This document shows, piece by piece, positions 9,430-17,617 of a stretch of DNA of 64,000 bases. The DNA is from Paracoccaceae bacterium. Lineage in GTDB: Bacteria; Pseudomonadota; Alphaproteobacteria; Rhodobacterales; Rhodobacteraceae. The position numbers and the translations under genes are program-made. Under the pieces are notes generated by a model, which did no database searches, was not told the DNA's origin, and saw only the letters and a program-made list of their open reading frames with translations. Where the stretch lies: assembly GCA_022448245.1 (NCBI GenBank), contig JAKVCO010000012.1:1-64000 (forward strand). The letters are read 5' to 3'. Position 1 is the stretch's first letter. Each line of letters starts with the position of its first letter.

Positions 9430-9939
9430 TCAAGCGGCGTGCGCTTGGGTCTGCGTCATCCACAACAGCCCGAAGAGCAGGAGCGCCGCCGAGATCGCGC
9501 AGGCCACCGTTCGGACAGAGTTCCAGAATGTCCAGCGCGGCACATAGGTTTCGAACCAGTAGTCGCGCGTGGCGTCGGCGGACATCTCCATGCCTGCCAA
9601 AGCCTCGTTCATGGGCACGTTGAAGAAGACGGTGACGCCGAAGCAGCCCACCAGATAGACGAGGCCCGCAACCATGATCAGCGTTCCAGCCGGGCCGGCC
9701 GCGCCAAGGGCGCCATAGGCCACCATCATGACAGAGATCGCGGCCATCCCAAGGAAGAGCGCCATGAAGACCCAGCGGAACACTTCGCGATTGATGGCCT
9801 GCATCGCCTCGACGCCGCCGTGGCCGCCAGTGATGGCGAGCGAGCGCATGATGAAATCCGAGAAGGCAAGGAACACGCCGCCTACGAGGGCGTAGGCGAG
9901 GATCGAGAATTGGATGAGAAGAAAGGCGGCGACAGACAT
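9430..9939 (-). CDS. DUF1772 (anthrone oxygenase-like) membrane protein
   Basis: The 169-residue protein has four membrane helices (about 5-27, 57-77, 85-106 and 143-163). The pattern of DUF1772 proteins is visible: GGVFLAFSDFIMRSL in helix 1 and FFNVPMNEAL after helix 3, then a W-rich stretch. Function of the bacterial family is unknown; fungal relatives include anthrone oxygenases. It is in line with the NmrA-like gene upstream (83 bases) and the WYL regulator further upstream, all on the minus strand. Confidence 0.75.
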   Translation of the reverse strand: MSVAAFLLIQFSILAYALVGGVFLAFSDFIMRSLAITGGHGGVEAMQAINREVFRWVFMALFLGMAAISVMMVAYGALGAAGPAGTLIMVAGLVYLVGCFGVTVFFNVPMNEALAGMEMSADATRDYWFETYVPRWTFWNSVRTVACAISAALLLFGLLWMTQTQAHAA

Positions 9940-10022
9940 GGGGGGAGGCTCCTTTGGGGCCGAGAGGGAGAGAGGTTAGTCGGCGGCGAGCCGGTCGGGG
10001 TGCCCGCCACCGGAGCTGCGGC

Positions 10023-10850
10023 CTAGGCCGCTGCGGACCAGGCGCCGGACGCGGCGGCTTTGGCAGCGAATTCTGCGAAATCGCGGGGCGGGCGGCCCAA
10101 GGCGCGCTCAACACCGTCAGTGACACGGGCGTTGCGTCCGTCGAGCGTCTCACGCGCGATGGCGGTGAAGACATCGGCCACGAAATCTCCGCCGGCTTCG
10201 GCGACGTTTGCGTGGAAGTCCTCAAAGCTGATCGGCACGTGTTGAATGGGCTTCCCGATGGCGCGGCTGAGCTCTGCGGCCATGTCGGCCCAGCTCATCA
10301 GGCGCGGGCCTGTGACTTCGTAGATCTCGCCCACGTGGCCATCTTCGGTCAGCGCAGCGGTGACCACATCAGCAATGTCGTCGATGTCGATGATCGGGTC
10401 CTTGATCGCGCCGCCTGGCATCGGCAAGACGCCCGCGAGGATCGGATCGCGTAGATACCCTTCGGAGAAGTTCTGCGCGAACCACGTGGCGCGCACGATC
10501 GTCACGCTCGGATGTGCGGCGCGGACGGCCTCTTCGCCTAGTTTCGCATGATGCTCGCCCCGACCGGAGAGGAGGACGAGGCGCTCGACGCCAATCTCGC
10601 GTGCCTGAGCCGCAAGCGCCCCCACTTTCTCCACGCCGCCGGGGAAGGCGAGGTCGGGGAAGTAGGTGACATAGGCCGCGCGGGCGCCCTTGAGGGCAGG
10701 GCCCCAAGTCTCGGGCGCCTCCCAGTCAAAAGGTGTCTCGGACCGGCGGGAGCCGTGGCGAACATCATGGCCAAGGGCCTCAAGCCGGGACGCGACGCGG
10801 CTGCCAGTTTTGCCGGTGGAGCCGATGACGAGGATGGGTGCGTTAGACAT
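10023..10850 (-). CDS. NmrA-like NAD(P)-binding protein
   Basis: The 275-residue atypical short-chain dehydrogenase has the nucleotide-binding motif GSTGKTGSRVASRL near the start. The ATG at 10850 is chosen because the fold begins directly there, and the upstream extension of the frame reads as non-coding. LLSGRGEHH and DIDDIADVV match the NmrA/quinone-oxidoreductase-2-like group. The tyrosine-lysine pair of classical SDRs is not evident. It may sense or reduce NAD(P)-linked substrates. It lies between a WYL regulator and DUF1772. Confidence 0.78.
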   Translation of the reverse strand: MSNAPILVIGSTGKTGSRVASRLEALGHDVRHGSRRSETPFDWEAPETWGPALKGARAAYVTYFPDLAFPGGVEKVGALAAQAREIGVERLVLLSGRGEHHAKLGEEAVRAAHPSVTIVRATWFAQNFSEGYLRDPILAGVLPMPGGAIKDPIIDIDDIADVVTAALTEDGHVGEIYEVTGPRLMSWADMAAELSRAIGKPIQHVPISFEDFHANVAEAGGDFVADVFTAIARETLDGRNARVTDGVERALGRPPRDFAEFAAKAAASGAWSAAA

Positions 10851-10961
10851 TTCTGAATTTCCTTGTTCGCTGGTGATGCCCAAGGGATATGGTCGGGGGT
10901 GGGGTGCTTTTATTGACCGCGCTCGCCATGGTTTTGGCACTTGCTGCCAAAGTGGGGCTGC

Positions 10962-11690
10962 TTAGGCCTCGCGCGTTTCAGTACCTTCCGCGGCGCTGGC
11001 GAAATCGGCCCATGGGCCTGGCTCGAACGCGGCGCTTGTGACGCGAGCCTCATGCATTCGGTCACAGCGAAACGTGCGCACGGCGCCACGCAGGTGATCC
11101 CAGCAGACCGCGTACCATACCGGTGGATTAAGCAGCAGGAAGTGCGGCTCGATGGTCCGCGTCGTCACCTGATCGGCCCTGTCGCGGTACTCGACCGTCA
11201 TCGCGCGGGCCAAAACGAACGCCTCTTTCAGCGTGTCTCCCACCTGTTTGGGCGTGGAGGCCAGCGTCGTCACCACCGCGCCCGAGGCTGGCTGACCCAC
11301 CCTGATCCGCCGCCTGACCGCCGCGATCCGGCGCTGATCAGCGTGCGAGAACGAGGCCATCAGCTTGCGCCGGATTGCATCCGCATGCCCCATTTGCAGC
11401 GACGCATGTGCGCTTTCCCCGATGGCAAGTCCAATGAGCAGATCAAGCACCTCGGTTTGCTGCAGCTTCACATGCCCGATACCCCAGGTGGAGGGCAGCC
11501 GTACACCGCCGCCCCGCCCGCGTTCTGCCTCGATGGGCAGACCGCGTTCGCGCAGGATCTCCATATCGCGGTGAACCGTGCGAAGGGACACGCCAAGCTC
11601 CCGCGCGGCGTCCTGCAGCACCAGCACATCGTCTGACTTCAGCCAGCTTTCGAGCCGGTCGAGCCGCTCTATTCGGGTCAGCGTGGTCAT
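10962..11690 (-). CDS. YafY-type HTH/WYL transcriptional regulator
   Basis: The 242-residue protein has an N-terminal HTH (LQDAARELGVSLRTVHRDM, residues about 25-43), EAERGRGGGVRLP and a C-terminal WYL-type domain with the NPPVWYAVCWD block. These act as DNA-binding repressors or activators that sense a ligand through WYL. It reads away from the small gene at 11780. An inverted repeat in the gap between them may be its site. Confidence 0.85.
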   Translation of the reverse strand: MTTLTRIERLDRLESWLKSDDVLVLQDAARELGVSLRTVHRDMEILRERGLPIEAERGRGGGVRLPSTWGIGHVKLQQTEVLDLLIGLAIGESAHASLQMGHADAIRRKLMASFSHADQRRIAAVRRRIRVGQPASGAVVTTLASTPKQVGDTLKEAFVLARAMTVEYRDRADQVTTRTIEPHFLLLNPPVWYAVCWDHLRGAVRTFRCDRMHEARVTSAAFEPGPWADFASAAEGTETREA

Positions 11691-11708
11691 CTCTTGAACG
11701 CCGCAAAA

Positions 11709-11731
11709 AATATGCCGTTTGGTGTCATATT
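11709..11731. promoter_or_regulatory. Inverted repeat between WYL regulator and divergent gene
   Basis: AATATG and CATATT form a perfect 6-bp inverted repeat with an 11-base spacer in the 89-base divergent gap. Its position suits an operator of the adjacent regulator, but this single sequence cannot prove it. Confidence 0.3.
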
Positions 11732-11779
11732 AAATCTTAACACTTGGTCACAGACAACGACTCACTAAGGAATGTCCCC

Positions 11780-12106
11780 ATGACCGACCAAGTTCTCGAA
11801 CTTGCCACCATCACCCTCGCCGACGGCGCGACCGAGGCTCAGCTGCTCGCCGCCTCTGACCACTTCCAACGCGCGTTCCTCAGCGGGCAGGACGGGTTCC
11901 TGCGCCGGGACATGGTCCGCCGTGGCGATGGCACCTATTCCGATGTGATCTTGTGGGAGAGCCGCGCTCACGCCGACGCTGTTTTTGAGAAGGCGCAAAA
12001 GTCCGAGGCCTGTAGCGCCTATTTTGGCCTCATGAAGATGGACCCTGACACGATGGACGAGGCCGTCGAGCACTGCACCATCATGCATTCTTTCCAGAAA
12101 GGCTGA
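11780..12106 (+). CDS. Small protein with dimeric alpha/beta-barrel-like pattern
   Basis: A 108-residue protein starting MTDQVLELATITL. The order strand-helix-strand-strand-helix-strand, with GFLRRDMVRR and YSDVILWESRAHAD, resembles antibiotic-biosynthesis-monooxygenase-like or EthD-like ferredoxin folds. No catalytic residue can be assigned. The start at 11780 is preferred to 11744, which lies in the promoter gap. It is divergent from the WYL regulator, which probably controls it, and is followed after six bases by the AlkD-like gene. Confidence 0.65.
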   Translation: MTDQVLELATITLADGATEAQLLAASDHFQRAFLSGQDGFLRRDMVRRGDGTYSDVILWESRAHADAVFEKAQKSEACSAYFGLMKMDPDTMDEAVEHCTIMHSFQKG

Positions 12107-12112
12107 TCCAGG

Positions 12113-13234
12113 ATGGAGCCGTTCAAGTCTGCCATTTCACCCGACCTCATCAAGCTCATCGCGAGCCACTTCGCGCGCGTGGTCCCGGGGTTCGATGCAG
12201 CGGGCTTTGCGGCTCCGCTTCTGGCCCAGTTGGAGAGCCTTGAGCTGAAGGAGCGTGTCATCGCCGTCGCAGGGGCGCTGCACCTTGCGCTTCCGACCGA
12301 CCCGGCACCGCGGGCGCAGGCCCTGCTGGCGGTGCTCCATCCCGACCATGACGAGAGCTTCAGCCGTCCAAGTGACGAAAAGGGGCTCTCCAGCTGGGGC
12401 ATTTGGCCTCTGACCCATCTCGTGGGGCAACACGGCCTCGGCGCGACCGAGCGTGCTCTAGGCACGCTGCGCGAGATGACCAAGCGCGGCACGGCTGAAT
12501 TCGACGTGCGTCCTTTCATTGCGGCTGACCCTGAGACGGCGCTGCCGATCATCAGCGGTTGGGTGGACGATCCGGATCATCACGTGAGGCGGTTGGTGAG
12601 CGAAGGTACCCGTCCGCGCCTGCCGTGGGGGATGCGTCTGCAGGGGCTCGTGGCCGATCCATCGCCCATGTTGTCCGTCTTGAAGAAACTCCGCGACGAC
12701 CCCTCTGAATACGTGCGCCGGTCGGTGGCCAACCACCTCAACGATATCGCCAAGGATCATCCCGATCTCGTGGCCGATATCGCGCAGAACTGGATGGAGG
12801 GCGCCGACAAGAACCGCGAAAAGCTGCTGCGCCACGCTTGCCGGACCCTTATCAAGCAAGGCCACTCAGGGGCGCTCGTGGCCTTTGGGTTCCGCCCACC
12901 GGAGCTCGCAGCGTCCATCACGCTGCAGACGCCGAAGGTGACCTATGGCGAGCCGCTGGGCTTTGAAGTGACGCTCCGCTCCACCAGTCAGGAACCTCAG
13001 CAACTTGTCGTGGATTACATCGTGCATCACCAGAAGGCGGATGGCTCGCTCAGCCCGAAGCCGTTCAAGTGGACGACGTTCACGCTGGCGCCGGCCGAGG
13101 CGCGCACGCTCACCCGCAGCCACGCCATCAAACCCATCACCACGCGTCGCTACTACCCCGGCGAACACCGGCTCAGCCTGCGCATCAACGGTGCGGATTT
13201 TGGGGATGAAGCGTTCGAGCTTTTGATGGACTGA
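12113..13234 (+). CDS. AlkD-like DNA alkylation repair HEAT-repeat protein
   Basis: The 373-residue protein carries HEAT-like repeats in the first 260 residues, with the blocks EFDVRPFIAADP, DDPDHHVRRLVSEGTRPRLP and DPSEYVRRSVANHLNDIAKD typical of AlkD-related proteins. AlkD family enzymes remove bulky or charged alkylated bases without flipping them. The C-terminal 110 residues form an extra beta-rich domain (SITLQTPKVTYGEPLGFEV) that many alphaproteobacterial members share. Whether the catalytic Trp/Asp set is kept cannot be decided by eye. It is probably cotranscribed with the small gene in front. Confidence 0.8.
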   Translation: MEPFKSAISPDLIKLIASHFARVVPGFDAAGFAAPLLAQLESLELKERVIAVAGALHLALPTDPAPRAQALLAVLHPDHDESFSRPSDEKGLSSWGIWPLTHLVGQHGLGATERALGTLREMTKRGTAEFDVRPFIAADPETALPIISGWVDDPDHHVRRLVSEGTRPRLPWGMRLQGLVADPSPMLSVLKKLRDDPSEYVRRSVANHLNDIAKDHPDLVADIAQNWMEGADKNREKLLRHACRTLIKQGHSGALVAFGFRPPELAASITLQTPKVTYGEPLGFEVTLRSTSQEPQQLVVDYIVHHQKADGSLSPKPFKWTTFTLAPAEARTLTRSHAIKPITTRRYYPGEHRLSLRINGADFGDEAFELLMD

Positions 13235-13240
13235 GGCGCC

Positions 13241-14689
13241 CTAGATCAGGGTGCCCAGCACCGCAAAACCGAACATCGTCGCCACACAGATCTGGCTGGT
13301 TCTATCGGTGACCGAAAAGACAACCGGGTCGTCATTCATCTCGCCCCGGTGGGTTTTCATGACCATGCGCGTCACCCAATAGAGCAAGATCGCGCAAACG
13401 CCCCAGAGCGCTTCTGGCACGCTATAGAGCTCCAGAACCGCAGGCGAATTCACATAGAGCGTCATCACGAGGACCGAGACATAGCCTGCCCCGATCGCGA
13501 TCATGGAGATGATGGGCAAGTCGTCCACCTGATACCCACGGCCACTGGCCTCTAGCTGGCCACGATTGGCGGCGTCGATGAGCTCGGCCTGCCGTTTCAC
13601 AGCTGCAAGCGACAGGAAGATAAAGACCGAAAACGCAAGGAGCCACACGGAAAGCGGCAGGTCCGTCGCCGCGCCGCCTGCGAGGATGCGCATGGTGTAA
13701 AGCCCCGCGAGGACGCAGATGTCGATGACCAGCCGCCGCTTCAGCGCCAGTGAATAGGCCGTCGTCAGAACATAATAGGCCACCATCAACAGCAGGAAGT
13801 TCCCGCCCACAAGAAGCGCGATCAGGGCGCCTAGGCCCAGCAGCCCGGCGGCCATGAACGTGCCATGGGCGATGGGAATGGTTCCTGCCGCGAAGGGGCG
13901 CAGCCGTTTTCGCGGGTGCGCGCGGTCGGCGGCCAGATCGAGGAGGTCATTGAGGACATAAACGCTCGAGGCCACGAGGCTGAAGGAGATGAACGCGAGC
14001 AGCGCCGCGAAGATCGTACCGCCGTCGAACTGATGTGCGGCGAGCATCGGCAGGAACACGAGGAGGTTCTTGAGCCATTGATGGGGCCGCATGGCCTTGA
14101 GGTAGGGCTGAAGCGCGGTGCCAGCGGTCCCCAGATGTTCGACCTCGCCTGCGGCTTTGGCGGCATTCCGGCGGAGCGTATCCGGCGCGTTCACCGTGAC
14201 GGCCTTCACCGCTTGCGACCAGACCGGCAGATCAGCTGTGGCATCGCCCATGTAGGCAAAGCCCTCCGCCCCGAAGCGTTCGACGAGGAACCGGGCCTTC
14301 TTCTCTCCCTTTAGATTGGTGTCACCGTCAGAGCCGTGGACCTCGTCGAAAAGGTCCAGATGGGTTGCAATTTCACTGGCGATTGCGCTGTCGGTGGCCG
14401 TCACGAGGGCAGTTTTGCCGCCCTTTGCGCGCCACTCACTGACATAGGCGATAACGTCATCGTTGTAGGGGAGCGAGGCGGCGTCAACCTCGGATGCCCC
14501 CGCAAGATGCGCCTTTAACGCAGCGCGGCCGCCTTGTAGGGCCGAGGCCGCACGAAAAGGGGCCTGCCAGCTTTGGCCCAACGCGGACCAAAAGCTCTCG
14601 TACAGCATATCGCTGCGCAAGAGCGTGCCATCCAGATCTACGACAAGGACCTGCGCGGTCGCGTCGCCTTCGCTGCTCGTGCTCGCCAT
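13241..14689 (-). CDS. Fusion: HAD phosphatase + UbiA-family prenyltransferase
   Basis: This 482-residue protein has two parts. Residues about 1-190 are a HAD hydrolase with VDLDGTLLRSD (motif I) and GDATADLPVW (motif IV). Residues about 195-482 are a UbiA-type membrane prenyltransferase with NDLLDLAADRAHPRKR and eight or nine helices. The UbiA half resembles decaprenyl-phosphate phosphoribosyltransferases, which attach phosphoribose to a polyprenyl phosphate. A fused phosphatase could then remove the 5-phosphate to give polyprenyl-phosphoryl-ribose, a donor for surface pentose. That combined reaction is inference. The last bases face the convergent AlkD gene with only six bases between them. 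Confidence 0.85.
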   Translation of the reverse strand: MASTSSEGDATAQVLVVDLDGTLLRSDMLYESFWSALGQSWQAPFRAASALQGGRAALKAHLAGASEVDAASLPYNDDVIAYVSEWRAKGGKTALVTATDSAIASEIATHLDLFDEVHGSDGDTNLKGEKKARFLVERFGAEGFAYMGDATADLPVWSQAVKAVTVNAPDTLRRNAAKAAGEVEHLGTAGTALQPYLKAMRPHQWLKNLLVFLPMLAAHQFDGGTIFAALLAFISFSLVASSVYVLNDLLDLAADRAHPRKRLRPFAAGTIPIAHGTFMAAGLLGLGALIALLVGGNFLLLMVAYYVLTTAYSLALKRRLVIDICVLAGLYTMRILAGGAATDLPLSVWLLAFSVFIFLSLAAVKRQAELIDAANRGQLEASGRGYQVDDLPIISMIAIGAGYVSVLVMTLYVNSPAVLELYSVPEALWGVCAILLYWVTRMVMKTHRGEMNDDPVVFSVTDRTSQICVATMFGFAVLGTLI

Positions 14690-14775
14690 TTCTGCTCGCT
14701 GCCTGTTCTTTTGCCCTCTGCATAGCGCAGGCGAGGGGCTCGGCGCTATAGCGGGCTTGCTGCGAGGCAGGAATT

Positions 14776-14815
14776 ATGCGCTTACGGGCCACGGTTGCGC
14801 GGCCCGTAAGCGCAT
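14776..14815. terminator. Long perfect hairpin after the PanB-like pseudogene
   Basis: A perfect 15-bp inverted repeat, ATGCGCTTACGGGCC / GGCCCGTAAGCGCAT with a 10-base loop, lies directly after the last plausible codon of the PanB-like gene on the minus strand. There is no T run. It may be the old terminator of that operon, now read through because the original stop is gone, or a small palindromic insertion. Confidence 0.5.
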
Positions 14816-14816
14816 A

Positions 14817-15662
14817 TTGGTGGGTCGGCGTCCATGCGTCGAGCGCTTCGAGGAGCTTGGCCTCTTCGCCCTCTTGCATGCCGATATTGGTGGCTGCGTC
14901 GGGGAAGTTCTTAGCGCGCGTCTCCTGATGGAACTCCGACAGGGCTGCGACCCGTTCCTCGTGTATCTGCTTACGCAGGCGTCCGACATTGCCAAAGGCA
15001 TGTGCGTGCTTGGGCGGCTTTTCCTCTTCTGAGGCCTCTCCGCAGACATCCGCCACGAAAGAGAAGACCGCGTCGCCCCCGGGGCCTGAGCCGAGCGAGA
15101 AGGTCACGATGGAGGTCTTCAGGTTGACAGCTGTCAACATCTCCTCGGCGATGCATTCGGCCTCCACGGCGATGACGCCCACGTCCTCCATTCGCTTCAG
15201 CGTCTCCCAAATCTGCATGGCTTCCTCGGCCTTGCGCCCAAAGGCGCGGAGCCCGCCGTACATATGCGAGAAGGTGGGGATCAGGCCGATGTGGCTCAGC
15301 ACGGGGATGCCCTCGCGGTCCATCCGCTCCATCACCTCGTAGGAGCGCAGCGTGTATTACATTTCCGCACCGCGGCGCATGGCCTCGAAGGCGTTGGCCA
15401 CGATTTCGTCATCGGAGCCGAATTTATACCAGCTCGACCCCGCGCCAGTGAAGATCGCGGGTGCGAGTTCGCGGACGTCTTCCATCTGGTCGGTGCCCAC
15501 AACGAAGAGTTCGATCCCCGTCTCCGCGCAGGCCTTGATCTCGTCTCGGTCAGCTGGGTTCGCCATAGAGAGCTGTTCGCCCGAGCCCTTCAGCGCCTAA
15601 AGATCGGCGGCCGTGTAGTTCCGCACCGCAGGTTTGCGGGCAAAGTCGTAGATCCGCTTCAT
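14817..15662 (-). pseudogene. PanB-like (ketopantoate hydroxymethyltransferase family) gene with two in-frame stops
   Basis: Read from the ATG at 15662, the frame gives a PanB-like TIM-barrel protein of about 282 codons: MKRIYDFARKPAVRNYTAADL, stop TAG (15598-15600 region), ALKGSGEQL ... RRGAEM, stop TAA at 15357-15359, YTLRSYEVMERMDREGIPV ... LSHIGLIPTFSHMYGGLRAFGRKAEEA ... VEAECIAEEM ... DAWTPTHQ. GIPVLSHIGL and the VEAECIAEEM block fit PanB-type enzymes, but the acidic metal-site residues of true PanB are not evident, so it is a paralog. Both stops lie in otherwise good coding sequence of the same frame. The ATG overlaps the TGA of the HD gene. It was the last gene of the PhyH-HD-PanB-like operon. 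Confidence 0.75.
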
Positions 15663-16270
15663 GAGGCGATCATGGCGGGCAGGCCCGTGATCACGCCTTC
15701 CTGCACGACGGCCGAGTCATAGGCCTTGCGGGCGAAGACCTCGGTGACCATGGGCTCAAAGAACTCGAGGCTCTCGGACTTGTAGTTCGGATCGAAGGAG
15801 GATTGGTCCCACGCCTCACAGAAGGCCGCGCAAGTGTCGAACAGAGGGTGATCGCGGTAGCGGTCGCGCGCGTTGCGGTCCCAGCCGTAGTGGTGACCGT
15901 AGTATAGCGTCTGGAAGATGCCATGGTGTTCGATGGTCCAGGAAACCTCCCACCGTACAAACGGGCGCGCGACCTCAGCCGACATCCGATCGTGGTTCTG
16001 GGGTGCGAGGCCATCGCCCACATCATGGAGCAGTGCGCCTACGACCCAGTCGATATCCGCACCGGCACGTATCGCGCGCGTGCCGGACTGGAGCCCATGT
16101 TCGAGGCGCGTGATCTTGTAGCCCTCGAGCGTCGCTTCCCCTGCGCGGCGGAGTTCGTCCAGCACACGGTCGGCGGTGAGCGCGAGGAAGGGTTTCTCGA
16201 GACGCTCCAGCATCTCGTAGTCTTCCTTGGTGCCGTCTTTCATGGCGGTGAAGCTGACTGTGTCGCTCAT
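15659..16270 (-). CDS. HD-domain protein of the PhnZ/TmpB-like oxygenase type
   Basis: The 203-residue HD-domain protein has ITRLEHGLQSGTRAIRAGAD (metal His), ALLHDVGDGLAPQNHD (HD pair), EHHGIFQTLYYGHHYG and NARDRYRDHPLFD. The spacing LEH...LLHD...HHG matches mixed-valent di-iron HD oxygenases such as PhnZ and TmpB, which cleave C-P bonds of 1-hydroxy-phosphonates, better than phosphohydrolases. The Glu/Tyr substrate-specificity pair of PhnZ, seven and ten residues before the first metal His, is not conserved (Tyr and Leu here). The PhyH gene in front and the PanB-like gene behind are joined by ATGA overlaps. This gene itself is intact, while both neighbours are broken. Substrate unknown. Confidence 0.72.
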   Translation of the reverse strand: MSDTVSFTAMKDGTKEDYEMLERLEKPFLALTADRVLDELRRAGEATLEGYKITRLEHGLQSGTRAIRAGADIDWVVGALLHDVGDGLAPQNHDRMSAEVARPFVRWEVSWTIEHHGIFQTLYYGHHYGWDRNARDRYRDHPLFDTCAAFCEAWDQSSFDPNYKSESLEFFEPMVTEVFARKAYDSAVVQEGVITGLPAMIAS

Positions 16271-16926
16271 GCTTTGGTGCCTCCATACATGCTCACGTCC
16301 TGCTCGGCCCCAGCAGCAAGGGTTGCCGTCTGGCCTTCAATAATGCTGTCATACAACGCGAGATCGGCGGCGTGGAAAAGCCCCCGTGGCCCGGCGATGC
16401 AGCTCCAGCCGCCTGCGGGTGCTTCGCCGCGCAAGGGCATGGCCCAATCGCGACCCGGCGCCTGGTCACAGACTTCGGGTGTCACGTAGCGGATGGCCAG
16501 GCCGATCCGGCGATCGTCCGATCGATTGGCGCCTGAGGCATGGAAGCAGCGCCCGTGGTGCAACGACATTTCTCCGGGTTTCAGGGGACTGTGCACCGCT
16601 TGGCTCTCATCAATGCCGCCGATTTCCTGCCCGCGGCTGAGCAGGTTGTCTGCTGAGAACGTGTCCTCATGGTCCACGATCCCGCCCTTGTGGGAGCCCG
16701 GAATGAAGCGCATGCAGCCAGCCTTTACGCTCACATCGCTGAGCGCGATCCAGGCGGTGACTTCGTCGTCGGTTTCACCCATGCCCCAATAGGTGATGTC
16801 CTGGTGCCAGAAGACGGTCTTGTTGGAGCCGGGCTCCTTGATGAAGAGTTCTACCGACCACGCCAGCAGGTTAGGGCTAAGCACGCCTTCGACGGCATCA
16901 AGGATCGCAGGTGTCCGCGCGGCCTC
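16267..16926 (-). pseudogene. Phytanoyl-CoA dioxygenase family gene, 5' end deleted
   Basis: The C-terminal three quarters of an Fe(II)/2-oxoglutarate dioxygenase: RTPAILDAVEGVLSPNLLAW, then FWHQDITYWGM (metal His and Asp), GCMRFIPGSHKGG, MSLHHGRCFHASGANRSDDRR (second His and the oxoglutarate Arg). The first 60-80 residues expected in the family are missing. Homology stops at about 16926, where the coding sequence of the divergent LysR gene begins at once. No ATG with a ribosome site exists near the break. Its TGA overlaps the start of the HD gene (ATGA). In PhnY-type pathways this enzyme hydroxylates a phosphonate before the HD enzyme cleaves it. Confidence 0.75.
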
Positions 16927-17617
16927 AGGTGTGTCGCTGACAGAGGCGGGGCGCGGGTTGCTTGCCGTGGTGGGTAACGCGCTGGGCCGGATTGAATCGG
17001 CGGCCTCTCACATCGCGACGCCCGGCGGGGCGCCGATCAAGGTGGGCATCTCGCTGACCCTCTCCATGGGCTGGCTCACGCCGCGTCTGCCCGCGTTTCA
17101 GGCTGCGCATCCGAGTGTTATGCTGGAGCTCTATTCTCTCATGCGGCGGCCGGAGCTTCCACCCCGAGATACCTCGCTTTGGATCGCCTTCGGCCCGCCA
17201 CCGCCGGGCACCGTCGCGACGCGGCGCTTTGGGGAGACGATCATTCCTGTGGCCGCGCGCGAGGTGGCGGATCAGATCACCTCCACCGAGGACATGCTGA
17301 ACAACACGCTCATCGAGGTGGCCGACCATCGCCGGAACTGGACACAAATCTTCGGGGGGGAGGTTTTGCCCCAAGGCGCGCGCGTCACCTACGTCGATGC
17401 TACGGCAGCGGCCTTGGCGTTGGCGGCTCAGGGTGGAGGGATTGCTTTGGCGCGGCCTCCGGCGACGCGCGATCTAGAAGCGCGTTACGATCTTGTGCCG
17501 TGCCTGCCTGATCTCAGCATACCGGGGGTGGAGGCCTATCACCTCATCAAGGCCGCAGGCGTGACCCTGTCGCCCGGGGCGCAGGCATTCCACGATTGGG
17601 TTCTCGATCAGGCGTGA
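16926..17617 (+). pseudogene. LysR-type regulator, DNA-binding part deleted
   Basis: From GVSLTEAGRGLLAVVGNALG onward this is a LysR-family effector domain: IKVGISLTLSMGWLTPRLPAFQAAHPSV and AAQGGGIALARPP. The winged helix-turn-helix and its linker (about 60 residues) should come before SLTEAG but are absent; the sequence changes directly into the antisense of the PhyH gene. The longer open frame back to 16793 is antisense PhyH sequence, not a real N-terminus. Such a protein cannot bind DNA. It ends 10 bases inside the convergent FAD dehydrogenase gene. Confidence 0.75.
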
